DNA from: Natrinema thermotolerans DSM 11552
GTDB lineage: Archaea; Halobacteriota; Halobacteria; Halobacteriales; Natrialbaceae
Length of the DNA: 64,000 nt
Assembly (NCBI GenBank): GCA_000337115.1
Contig: AOIR01000048.1
Location: 156,019 to 220,018, forward strand
Direction: 5' to 3'
Shown here: positions 42,709-52,447 of the stretch, one piece after another
Position numbering within the stretch: the first letter of the stretch is position 1
Layout of the letters: each line of letters starts with the position of its first letter
Program-made: the position numbers and the translations under genes
The notes under the pieces: model-generated
Seen by the model: only the letters and a program-made list of their open reading frames with translations
What the model was told of the DNA's origin: nothing
Databases searched by the model: none

Positions 42709-43347
42709 ATGTCACACGAGAACACTGGGGGTGAGAACTTCGCCGCCATGACCGACGCTTGGTCGGCGATGACGCGGGGGTTCCTCCGAACCGCGACCGC
42801 GGCCAACCGAGCGGCCGTCTCCGCGATGGTTCCCGCCGCCAACGGCGACCGCGATTCCGAGGGCGACAGGATCGTACCGCCGATCCCCTCCATCGAGTAC
42901 TCCGACCTCGACTGGCAGTTCGATCGCACGGTCGATGACCCCGACGGCATCAGCGTCGGCGACACCGTCACCTTCGAGAAGGCGCTGACCGACGAGGACG
43001 TCCGGGCCTTCGCCGCGGTCAGCGGCGACACGAACAGACTCCACCTCGACGAGGACTTCGCCGAAGAGACCCGCTTCGGCGAACGTATCGTCCACGGGAC
43101 GCTCGTCTCCGGACTCATCAGTGCCGCCCTCGCTCGCCTCCCAGGACTCACGATCTATCTCTCACAGGACCTCGAGTTCAGCGGCCCCGTCGGCATCGGC
43201 GACCGCGTCGCCGCCCGCGTCGAGATCGTCGAGGCCCTCGGCAACGACCAGTACCGCCTCGAGACGGTCGTCCGCAACGAGGACGACGACGCGACCGTAA
43301 TCGACGGCGAGGCCGTCGTACTGATCGACGACCTGCCCGCGGAGTAA
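42709..43347 (+). CDS. phaJ: MaoC-type (R)-enoyl-CoA hydratase (PhaJ-like)
   Basis: 212 residues. The first 50 residues form an amphipathic helix (WSAMTRGFLRTATAANRAAV, SAMVPAANGD), resembling the N-termini of granule-bound proteins. The hotdog hydratase domain has the R-hydratase signature FAAVSGDTNRLHLDEDFAEE, then RFGERIVHGTLVSGL with the catalytic Asp and His. PhaJ supplies (R)-3-hydroxyacyl-CoA from beta-oxidation intermediates. It is divergent from phaR, across roughly 310 bp. The N-terminal extension may target it to granules (inference). Confidence 0.88.
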   Translation: MSHENTGGENFAAMTDAWSAMTRGFLRTATAANRAAVSAMVPAANGDRDSEGDRIVPPIPSIEYSDLDWQFDRTVDDPDGISVGDTVTFEKALTDEDVRAFAAVSGDTNRLHLDEDFAEETRFGERIVHGTLVSGLISAALARLPGLTIYLSQDLEFSGPVGIGDRVAARVEIVEALGNDQYRLETVVRNEDDDATVIDGEAVVLIDDLPAE

Positions 43348-43430
43348 CCCCTTTTGTCCGGCGTCGAGCCCCGCTATCGTCCGCGACGAGTTGCAACGTT
43401 GCTAAGTGGCTGCTCGCGGAACGAGCGCAT

Positions 43431-44825
43431 ATGACGCTGTTCGGAACCGCGGGGATTCGCGGTCCCGTCGATGAGGTAACGCCGTCGCTCGCGCTCGCCG
43501 TCGGCCAAGCCGCCGGCGAACCCGGGGCGACGTTCGTCGTCGGCCGCGACGGGCGAGAGACCGGCCCGGCGCTCGCGGCGGCGATGGAAGCCGGCCTCGA
43601 GAGCGCCGGGGCCGACGTCCGCCGTGTTGGACAGGTGCCGACGCCTGCACTGGCCTACGCCTCGCGCGGCCGACGGGGCGTGATGCTCACCGCCAGCCAC
43701 AACCCGCCAGCGGACAACGGCATCAAGCTCTTCGCCGACGGCGTCGAGTACGACAGCGACGCCGAACGGGCCGTCGACGAGGCCGTCGCGGCCGACGATG
43801 GCCTCGCCCGCTGGGACGAGTGGGGCGACGGCGAACGCCTCGCCGTTCTCTCCGAGTACCGCGACGCGGTCACCGGCTACGTCCGGGAGCGGTTCGCCGA
43901 TGCCGGTCCCGATGGCGACGCCGCGACTCCGCCGGACCCGCTCGAGGGACTGCGCATCGCCGTCGACTGCGGGAACGGCGTCGGCGCGCTCGCGACCCCA
44001 CAGGTCCTCGAGCGACTCGGCGCGACGGTCGTCGCGGTCAACGCCTCCGTCGACGGCCACTTTCCCGGCCGGGGGAGCAAACCGACTCCGGAGACGCTCG
44101 CGGAGTTCTCGGCGTTCGTCGCGGACGGCGAGTTCGACCTCGGACTCGCTCACGACGGCGACGCCGACCGGCTAGTCGTCCTCGACCCCGACGGCGAGGT
44201 GATCCACGAGGACACGGTCCTCGCAGTGGTTGCGGCACGCTACACGGCCGACAGCGACGCTGACGATCCCATCGTCGTCACCACGCCCAACGCCTCCGCC
44301 CGCATCGACGAGCGGGTCCGCGCGGCCGGGGGCCGAGTCGAACGCGTCCGGTTGGGCGCGCTCCACGAGGGGATCGCGAGGGAGCGCGAGCGCGGCTCGG
44401 ACGACACCGAAATCGCCTTCGCCGCCGAGCCCTGGAAGCACATCCACACCGCCTTCGGCGGCTGGATCGATGGCGTCGCAAGCGCGGCGGTCGTCGCCGC
44501 GCTCGTCGCCGCGGCCGGCGACACCGACCGGCTCCGGAAGCCGGTCACCGAACGCCCCTACCGAAAGGTCAGTCTCGACTGTCCCGACACGGCCAAAAGC
44601 GACGCCATGTCTGCCCTCGAGAGCGACCTGCCCGACGCGTTCCCCGAGGCCGCCGTCGACACCGACTACGGCGTCCGCCTCGAGTTCGACGACGCCTCGT
44701 GGCTGCTGGTTCGCCCGAGCGGCACCGAACCCTACGTGCGCCTCTACGCGGAGAGCGAGTCGGTCGACGATCTCGTCGACGAGGCCAGCGGAGTCATTGA
44801 AGCGGCAATCGAGGACGTCCGGTAG
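43431..44825 (+). CDS. Phosphohexomutase (phosphoglucosamine/phosphomannomutase family)
   Basis: 464 residues with four alpha-D-phosphohexomutase domains. The catalytic Ser loop is VMLTASHNPPADNGIKLF, the Mg-binding loop is AHDGDADRLVVL, the sugar-binding region is AFAAEPWKHIHTAFGGWIDG, and the phosphate-binding loop is VRPSGTEPYVRLYAES. Archaeal members act as GlmM or as phosphoglucomutase/phosphomannomutase; which sugar is used is not decided by these motifs. Start at ATG 43431, where the protein immediately begins with LFGTAGIRGPVDEVTP. Confidence 0.92.
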   Translation: MTLFGTAGIRGPVDEVTPSLALAVGQAAGEPGATFVVGRDGRETGPALAAAMEAGLESAGADVRRVGQVPTPALAYASRGRRGVMLTASHNPPADNGIKLFADGVEYDSDAERAVDEAVAADDGLARWDEWGDGERLAVLSEYRDAVTGYVRERFADAGPDGDAATPPDPLEGLRIAVDCGNGVGALATPQVLERLGATVVAVNASVDGHFPGRGSKPTPETLAEFSAFVADGEFDLGLAHDGDADRLVVLDPDGEVIHEDTVLAVVAARYTADSDADDPIVVTTPNASARIDERVRAAGGRVERVRLGALHEGIARERERGSDDTEIAFAAEPWKHIHTAFGGWIDGVASAAVVAALVAAAGDTDRLRKPVTERPYRKVSLDCPDTAKSDAMSALESDLPDAFPEAAVDTDYGVRLEFDDASWLLVRPSGTEPYVRLYAESESVDDLVDEASGVIEAAIEDVR

Positions 44826-44888
44826 CGGTCGTCGACGACCGGCGTCGGAGCCGACATCCTTTGGTCCCCGCCGGTCGAATCGGTCTCC

Positions 44889-45278
44889 ATGAATGACTTG
44901 ATCGCGGCCGCCCGCGACGCACAGGACCGGGCCCACGTCCCCTACTCCGAGTACCGCGTCGGTGCCGCCCTCGAGACGGCAGACGGCGAGGTCTTTACCG
45001 GCTGTAACCTCGAGAACGCCAACTACAGCAACAGCCTCCACGCCGAGGAGGTCGCGGTCGCCGAGGCGGTCAAGAACGGCCACCGCGAGTTCTCGCGGCT
45101 CGCGGTCAGTTCCGATCGGCGCGACGGCGTCACGCCCTGTGGAATGTGTCGCCAGACGCTGGCGGAGTTCTGCGACGACGACCTCGCCGTGATCTGTGAC
45201 GAGGGCGGCGACGACGTGACCGAGTACACGCTGGGCGAACTGCTGCCGAACACGATCAGCGAAGAGACGCTCGAGTGA
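44889..45278 (+). CDS. cdd: Cytidine deaminase
   Basis: 129 residues. The zinc-binding motifs are NYSNSLHAEEVAVAEA (HAE) and TPCGMCRQTLAEF (PCxxC). The N-terminal VPYSEYRVGAALETADGEVF is the substrate-binding loop. It hydrolyses (deoxy)cytidine to (deoxy)uridine in pyrimidine salvage. The nucleoside phosphorylase encoded at 45842 would act on the uridine product, so the two suit one pathway. Confidence 0.94.
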   Translation: MNDLIAAARDAQDRAHVPYSEYRVGAALETADGEVFTGCNLENANYSNSLHAEEVAVAEAVKNGHREFSRLAVSSDRRDGVTPCGMCRQTLAEFCDDDLAVICDEGGDDVTEYTLGELLPNTISEETLE

Positions 45279-45356
45279 CGGGACAGACCACTGCCGCCGA
45301 ACCCATTGTCGCGGCGCAGCGGCCGGTCGATCGATGCCGGCACTGAGACGGCCTCG

Positions 45357-45782
45357 TCAATGCTCGAGGTACTCCCGGAGGATCGTCCGGTGACACCGCT
45401 TTTTTTCGGTGTTTTCGTAACAGACCAGCGCCAGCGACTCGCCCGCTGCCAACCGCTCGGAGAGCGTTTCGATCTCCGCCCGCGCGCTGTCGTCGCTCTC
45501 GAGATGGTCCCGGTAGGCCTCGCCGAACCCGACCTGATCCCACGCGGCGTTGTGGGCACCCTCCTCGCAAAGCCCCTGTATCTTCATGTCCTCCTCGGCG
45601 TCGCGCATCGACTCGAGGAGCGGTTCCGGGGGCCCGAGTTCGGGCAGGTTCTCGTCGACGGCCGCGTGGAACCACGAGGTCGGCCGGCGGACGACGCCGA
45701 CCCGGGTCGCGTCGGCCGGCAGCTCCGCCAGGTCGTGCTGGATCGCCGCGACATAGGTGTCCGTGAGCGTCCCGCGTGCCAT
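45357..45782 (-). CDS. DUF488-family protein
   Basis: 141 residues. Family motifs are TRVGVVRRPTSWFHAAVDEN near the N-terminus and ALVCYENTEKKRCHRTILRE at the end, with the conserved Cys-x-E and C-H-R clusters. DUF488 proteins occur in bacteria and archaea without established function; the Cys/His pairs suggest metal or thiol chemistry. It is divergent from the nucleoside phosphorylase gene, with starts about 60 bp apart. TATA-like TTTATATA near 45810 could serve one or both. Confidence 0.87.
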   Translation of the reverse strand: MARGTLTDTYVAAIQHDLAELPADATRVGVVRRPTSWFHAAVDENLPELGPPEPLLESMRDAEEDMKIQGLCEEGAHNAAWDQVGFGEAYRDHLESDDSARAEIETLSERLAAGESLALVCYENTEKKRCHRTILREYLEH

Positions 45783-45841
45783 ACCATCGCTACGGCCGCC
45801 CCGGGTTTATATACAGCGTCGCACCGAACCGCCGCTATTCG

Positions 45842-46663
45842 ATGACTCGAGACAGCGAAGACCCGAACGCCGACGAACAGTACCACCTCGAGGTCGGCCC
45901 CGACGACGTGGCCGACACCGTGTTGTTGCCGGGCAATCCCGAACGCCTCGAGAAGATCGTGGCGTTCTGGGACGACCACGAACTCCGCGGCCATCACCGC
46001 GAGTACCGCACTGCGACCGGGAGCTACGAGGGGACGCCGGTCTCGGTCACCTCGACGGGGATCGGTAGCCCGTCGGCCGCGATCGCCGTCGAGGAACTGG
46101 CCCGGATCGGTGTCGACACGTTCCTCCGGGTCGGCTCCTGCGGGGCGATCCAACCGGAGATGGCCGTCGGCGATCTGGTGATCACGACCGGTGCAGTCCG
46201 TCAGGAAGGGACCAGCGACGAGTACGTCCGCGAGGACTACCCGGCCGCCGCCGACGGCGAGGTCGTCTCGGCGCTGGTCGCCGCCGCCGAACGGCTCGGC
46301 TACGACTACCACACCGGCGTGACGATGAGTTCGGACTCCTTTTACGCGGGCCAGGGCCGGCCCGGGTTCGACGGCTTCGAGGCCGCCGGTTCGGACGAGT
46401 TAGTCGACGAACTCAAAGCGGCGAACGTGAAGAACATCGAGATGGAAGCCAGCGCCATCCTGACCCTCGCGAACCTCTACGGGCTCCGGGCCGGCGCGGT
46501 CTGTACCGTCTATGCCAACCGCGAGACCGGCGCGTTCCGGACCGAAGGCGAGTCCCGCGCCGCCGAGACCGCGACGCTCGCGACGCACTTGCTGGCGAAG
46601 ATGGATGCCGTCAAACGCGAGGCGGGTGCCGACCGCTGGCACGCCGGCCTCTCGCTCGAGTAG
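45842..46663 (+). CDS. Nucleoside phosphorylase (uridine phosphorylase-like)
   Basis: 273 residues. PNP_UDP fold motifs are DTVLLPGNPERLEKIVAFWD, VTSTGIGSPSAAIAVEELAR, GSCGAIQPEMAVGDLVITTG and the ribose-contacting NIEMEASAILTLANLYGLRA. The family (NP-I) cleaves nucleosides phosphorolytically; the sequence is closest in pattern to uridine phosphorylase. Start at ATG 45842 after an upstream in-frame ATG with no homology. It sits with cytidine deaminase two genes away, which supports pyrimidine salvage. Confidence 0.88.
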   Translation: MTRDSEDPNADEQYHLEVGPDDVADTVLLPGNPERLEKIVAFWDDHELRGHHREYRTATGSYEGTPVSVTSTGIGSPSAAIAVEELARIGVDTFLRVGSCGAIQPEMAVGDLVITTGAVRQEGTSDEYVREDYPAAADGEVVSALVAAAERLGYDYHTGVTMSSDSFYAGQGRPGFDGFEAAGSDELVDELKAANVKNIEMEASAILTLANLYGLRAGAVCTVYANRETGAFRTEGESRAAETATLATHLLAKMDAVKREAGADRWHAGLSLE

Positions 46664-46684
46664 TCGGTTCCCGTCTCGGCGCAG

Positions 46685-47452
46685 TCAGTCCCGCATCCGG
46701 ACGATCCCGTCCTCGAAGACTTTCCGATTGGGGACGATGTACTCCTCGGAGTCGTCCTCGATCTTGGTGACGAACAGATCGACCTCCTGAACGATGCCGG
46801 TCTGGTCGCCGATCCGGATCTCGTCGCCGATCCCGTAGGGCTGGTTCAGAAGCAGATAGATTCCGGCGGCGCTCGAGACGAGGAAGTCCTTGAACGCAAC
46901 GGTACCGACGATGACGATGCCGATGGCGTAGACGGTCAGCAGGATCAAGAGCGCGAGAACGTGGACGCCGACCTGCCCGAGCGCGATGATGAAAGTGACA
47001 TAGAGGACGGAGTACTTGACCACTTTCGGGATGACCGATACTTCGGGGAGCTTGACGCCACGGAGGTACTCGCTGACGATCAGTTCCGTCTTGTCCGCGA
47101 CGATAAACCCCAGAATGAGGACGAGGACGGCGATGAACAGTTGGGGGACGAACTCGGTGACCCGCAGCCAGAAGGCGTCGGTGTCGAGCAGCTGGGCGAT
47201 GTGGATCGCGGTCAACACCGCGATGCCGTAGATGAACCACGAACTCAGGCGGGCGACGATCTCGACCGTCGAGGTACCGATCGACTGGGCGGTCCGCTCG
47301 AAGGGGGTTCCTTCGACGGCCTCCGGGACGCCCGACGCCGAGAGCAGTTCCTCGTTGAGCCGACCGACCAGATAGCCGACGGCGAGGCCGAGCGTCAGTA
47401 CCGCCGCGGCTATGACGGCCGGTTCGTTCAGAAGCGGCTGCCACTCTACCAT
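46685..47452 (-). CDS. MscS-like mechanosensitive channel
   Basis: 255 residues from ATG 47450-47452. About four to five membrane helices fill residues 1-175 (for example FVPQLFIAVLVLILGFIVAD and GQVGVHVLALLILLTVYAIG). The MscS beta domain follows (FLVSSAAGIYLLLNQPYGIG, then DEIRIGDQTGIVQEVDLFVT and EEYIVPNRKVFEDGIV). The short C-terminus lacks the long cytosolic cage of bacterial MscS. The gene lies one base downstream of DacZ on the same strand, hinting at joint control of turgor through c-di-AMP (inference). Confidence 0.9.
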   Translation of the reverse strand: MVEWQPLLNEPAVIAAAVLTLGLAVGYLVGRLNEELLSASGVPEAVEGTPFERTAQSIGTSTVEIVARLSSWFIYGIAVLTAIHIAQLLDTDAFWLRVTEFVPQLFIAVLVLILGFIVADKTELIVSEYLRGVKLPEVSVIPKVVKYSVLYVTFIIALGQVGVHVLALLILLTVYAIGIVIVGTVAFKDFLVSSAAGIYLLLNQPYGIGDEIRIGDQTGIVQEVDLFVTKIEDDSEEYIVPNRKVFEDGIVRMRD

Positions 47453-47453
47453 A

Positions 47454-48266
47454 TCAGTACGCCTCCGGATCGACCTCCAGGATGAGTTCTCCGGCCTTGA
47501 ACGCCCGGACGAGGCCGTCACTCTCCGAGAGGACGATCGCGATCGCATTGGTATCGCGCGTGATCGCGCCGCCGGCCATGTGCCGCGCGCCCAACCCCTT
47601 CGGGATGTCGACCCCCTCCGCGGAGGGCTCGAGGTAGCGATACGCCGAGACGATCTTGCCCGCGTCGGAGATGATGAAGGCACCGTCGAGCCGCGAGAAT
47701 TCCTTGAGCATCACGTTGACGATCGGATCGCCGACGTGAACGTGGGACTTCTCGAAGGGGTTGTAGGAAAGCGGGCGGGACTTGTTCATCACCTTGCCCG
47801 CGTCACCGACGACGAACAGCGCGCCGACCGGCTTGCCCTTCTGGCCCTTCTTGCCCAGTTCGATCGCCACTTCCAGCACCGACTTGACTACTTCCGGATC
47901 GGCCCGAGACTTGACGAACAGGTCGTAGATCCCCGTCCGGGTCTCCGCGTCGGCCCGGACCCGGGAGACGGTATCGATTCCATCGCTGAAGACGCTGCTT
48001 GCACAGGCCAACTCGTCGCCGTCCTCGATCACGCCCTGCTCGAGAGCCCCCTCGAGGCCGTATCGGATCCGTTCGGAGATGTTCCCGAACTCGAGGGGGA
48101 GTTCGACGAACGTCTCCGCACCGACGGCGTTTTCGGTCCCGACGACGATCACGTCGAGGTCCTCGATGTCCACGAACTGCTCGTAGTAGGAGCCGCTGGG
48201 TGAGAAGAGTACGACCGCATCGACACTCGCAAAGAGGTCCCCGAAGACGTCGTCTAACCCGGCCAT
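47454..48266 (-). CDS. dacZ: Diadenylate cyclase DacZ
   Basis: 270 residues. A regulatory N-terminal half is followed by the DisA_N catalytic domain. It has VGALFVVGDAGKVMNKSRPL, the DGA motif in EFSRLDGAFIISDAG, and GLGARHMAGGAITRDTNAIA (the RHR-like nucleotide contact, here RHM), then IVLSESDG. It makes c-di-AMP from two ATP; in Haloferax volcanii DacZ is the sole source and must be tightly balanced. It is read with the MscS-like gene as a two-gene operon. Upstream is a 54-bp spacer followed by the hairpin-rich region beside tRNA-Leu. Confidence 0.95.
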   Translation of the reverse strand: MAGLDDVFGDLFASVDAVVLFSPSGSYYEQFVDIEDLDVIVVGTENAVGAETFVELPLEFGNISERIRYGLEGALEQGVIEDGDELACASSVFSDGIDTVSRVRADAETRTGIYDLFVKSRADPEVVKSVLEVAIELGKKGQKGKPVGALFVVGDAGKVMNKSRPLSYNPFEKSHVHVGDPIVNVMLKEFSRLDGAFIISDAGKIVSAYRYLEPSAEGVDIPKGLGARHMAGGAITRDTNAIAIVLSESDGLVRAFKAGELILEVDPEAY

Positions 48267-48578
48267 TGAACATACAACCTGTTTCTGCCCGAATAAGCGT
48301 TATGGAGCGTCTGACGCTTGTCCGTCGTTTCTCTCGACAGTAGCCGGCCGAAACGATCGGCGCGGCCGTTGGCTCTCCAGCAGTGGCTCGGTCACCGGTC
48401 GTATCGCTCACGGATTTGGTCGCGATAGCAGCACGGCTCGAGGGAGTGGTTGGTAGCAGAAGACGACGCGCGGGACCGAATTCGAACAACGGGAAGACGG
48501 ACTCGCGTCGCTTCGTCCGTCTTCTCTCGTTCGAATCCGCTGACCGCATTCTCCGCTCACGAAGTTGTTCGCGGAGAA
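48267..48578. repeat. Hairpin-rich region with a partial tRNA 3'-end duplicate
   Basis: No gene is seen. GCGCGGGACCGAATTCGAAC at 48468-48487 repeats the 3' end (T-arm and acceptor) of the adjacent tRNA-Leu (48580-48599) with one mismatch. Two perfect inverted repeats follow: GAAGACGGAC/GTCCGTCTTC (48493-48502, 48515-48524) and GCATTCTCCGC/GCGGAGAATGC (48546-48556, 48571-48581, the second arm entering the tRNA end). The pattern resembles an attachment-site scar next to a tRNA gene plus transcript 3'-end hairpins. Confidence 0.6.
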
Positions 48579-48663
48579 TGCGCGGGACCGGATTCGAACC
48601 GGCGGACCCCTACGGGACAGCGTCCTAAGCGCTGCGCCGTTGGCCTGGCTTGGCTACCCGCGC
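48579..48663 (-). tRNA. tRNA-Leu (anticodon TAG)
   Basis: The reverse strand folds as a class II tRNA of 85 nt. Acceptor GCGCGGG pairs with CCCGCGC and discriminator A. The D-arm is GCC...GGC, the anticodon stem is CAGCG/CGCTG with loop CTTAGGA (anticodon TAG, plus-strand 48625-48627). The long variable arm TCCC-GTA-GGGG precedes a T-arm with TTCGAAT. There is no intron and the CCA end is not encoded. Anticodon TAG reads CUN leucine codons. Confidence 0.97.
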
Positions 48664-48720
48664 TCGCTCTCGAGTTTTCACGAATCGAGTAAGTACCTGT
48701 CGGTCCGCGCCAAGCGGCGC

Positions 48721-48894
48721 TCAACAGTGGGTCACCGGCTCCTCGGGCGACCAGTCCGGTGGGACGATAAACGTCACGTGTTCCGAATCCCAAAGCTGGT
48801 GTAACTCCGCGGCCCGTTCGGCCAGCGAGCGCTCCCGGTAGGCCAACTCGAGCCCGCAGCCGGTACAGACGAGTTTGCAGGTTGGCTCTGTCAT
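48721..48894 (-). CDS. 57-residue zinc-finger-like small protein
   Basis: ATG 48892-48894 to TGA 48721-48723. The product reads MTEPTCKLVCTGCGLELAYR, then ERSLAERAAELHQLWDSEHV and TFIVPPDWSPEEPVTHC. Cys6, Cys10 and Cys13 with His32/His39 and the terminal THC could bind zinc. The short length and Cys pattern fit the many haloarchaeal zinc-finger microproteins. It lies between tRNA-Leu and the mini-TFB gene on the minus strand. Function unknown. Confidence 0.7.
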   Translation of the reverse strand: MTEPTCKLVCTGCGLELAYRERSLAERAAELHQLWDSEHVTFIVPPDWSPEEPVTHC

Positions 48895-49115
48895 GAGGTG
48901 GACTCGACACGCCGCACGTCGACGGACCGTTGGGGCGACACGCGGTTTAGTAGTCGGCTCCTAGTTGAATCCGCTGCGAACGGTCCACACACTCCATAAA
49001 TCGTAGCCGACCGTTGTGTCGGTAGTCTCTCGTTGGGACGGCGAGCCGATCGGCCGCTCGTCGAACGGCTCGTCGTGACCGCACGTTTATATCGGCTCAG
49101 CAGGTACTCGGAGGT

Positions 49116-49424
49116 ATGCACAGTGCCCGGGACCGGGTCGAGTACGAGCCGTGGCTCGCGGAACTCGAGACGATCGCCGACCGCCTCGAGCTGTCGACGG
49201 AGGCTCGCTCGTGTGCGGTCGACCTCTTTCTGACCGACGTGCCCGAGTCGGACCGATCGAAGCGGGCGGTCCTGGCCGCCAGCCTCTATGCCGGCTCGCT
49301 CGTCGCCGGCGACGGCCGCACTCAGGGCGCGGTCGCCGACGCCGCCGACGTCTCCCGGCTCTCGATCCAATCGCGCTGGAAGGAGTTGCTCGAGGCGGCG
49401 GGTCTCGAGCCGCCGCGCTGGTAA
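49116..49424 (+). CDS. One-repeat TFB-like protein lacking the zinc ribbon
   Basis: 102 residues containing a single cyclin-like repeat: LETIADRLELSTEARSCAVD, then RAVLAASLYAGSLVAGDGRT and AVADAADVSRLSIQSRWKEL. The last part matches the second-cyclin HTH of TFB. There is no zinc ribbon or B-reader, so it cannot initiate transcription alone; it may bind DNA or act as a modulator. TATA-like TTTATAT at 49086-49092 is 24-30 bp upstream, so it is leaderless, although GGAGGT abuts the ATG. It is much shorter than the TFB at 30463. Confidence 0.82.
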   Translation: MHSARDRVEYEPWLAELETIADRLELSTEARSCAVDLFLTDVPESDRSKRAVLAASLYAGSLVAGDGRTQGAVADAADVSRLSIQSRWKELLEAAGLEPPRW

Positions 49425-49573
49425 TCGTTTCGTAGCACGACCGTTCCACGACTCAGAAGCGGGCTGTCCCGGCGTAATTGTACGATACGAAGCCGTATCG
49501 GCCGGTACTGTCCGACGGCAATCGGCCGTTGGCTTGACGCTCGTCACCGACGGGTTGGTCTCCGCGACGACGC

Positions 49574-50041
49574 TTACTCCCCGTCGACGACGTTTCCGTG
49601 TTCGTCGATTTCGCCGTGGACGATCCGGGTACTCGAGATGATGTCGCCGTCGTCGGCCAGTACGTGGGGGACAACGACGACCTCGAGCGGGTCGTGGCCG
49701 CGTTCGCGGCGGATCTCGTTGATCCGCGTGCCGCCCTCGCGGGTCTCCGGCGAGACGACGAGATAGTCGTACTGCGGTTCCGTTGCGATCCCCGTGGGCG
49801 ACTCAAGCAGCCGGACCTCGAACGTGCGGTCGTGATCGGCCGCGATCGACTCGAGTTCCGACTCGAGGTTTCGTTTCCGTTCGTCGAACGACCGAACCCG
49901 CCGGTCGACGTCTCGTGTCTTCGGGGCGAGGTCGTCGCTGGTCAAGCCGACAGTCACGTCCCCGAGTTCGAACGCCCGTTCGAACAGCCGCCGATGGCCG
50001 TCATGAACGGGGTCGAAGGTCCCACCAAGCGCGACGTCCAT
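49574..50041 (-). CDS. coaD: Phosphopantetheine adenylyltransferase (archaeal CoaD)
   Basis: 155 residues from ATG 50039-50041 (MDVALGGTFDPVHDGHRRLF), with the HxGH nucleotidyltransferase motif inside the first 20 residues. Further motifs are GLTSDDLAPKTRDVDRRVRS and ADDGDIISSTRIVHGEID, where ISSTR is the second nucleotide-binding element. It makes dephospho-CoA from 4'-phosphopantetheine. A TATA-like GTTTTATAC lies on the minus strand at about 50066-50073, some 25 bp upstream, which favours this start over the longer open frame. Convergent with the mini-TFB gene. Confidence 0.93.
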   Translation of the reverse strand: MDVALGGTFDPVHDGHRRLFERAFELGDVTVGLTSDDLAPKTRDVDRRVRSFDERKRNLESELESIAADHDRTFEVRLLESPTGIATEPQYDYLVVSPETREGGTRINEIRRERGHDPLEVVVVPHVLADDGDIISSTRIVHGEIDEHGNVVDGE

Positions 50042-50187
50042 ACCCCACCACACTTCCGCGGAGTGTATAAAACGGTCGAATCCCCGTCTTTTGTCCGGGC
50101 GAACTGCGGCCGCGGAACGGTTTATTTCGACAGCCGTCGAAACTCCCCTTCGCATTGTTTTTTGTAGTCGCCCACAGTGTCCCCGAT

Positions 50188-52443
<2,256 letters not shown>

Positions 52444-52447
52444 ACGC

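Noticed and set aside
42479..42751. 90-codon frame before the phaJ-like gene
   Set aside because: It overlaps the phaJ start in another frame and lacks any recognisable feature.
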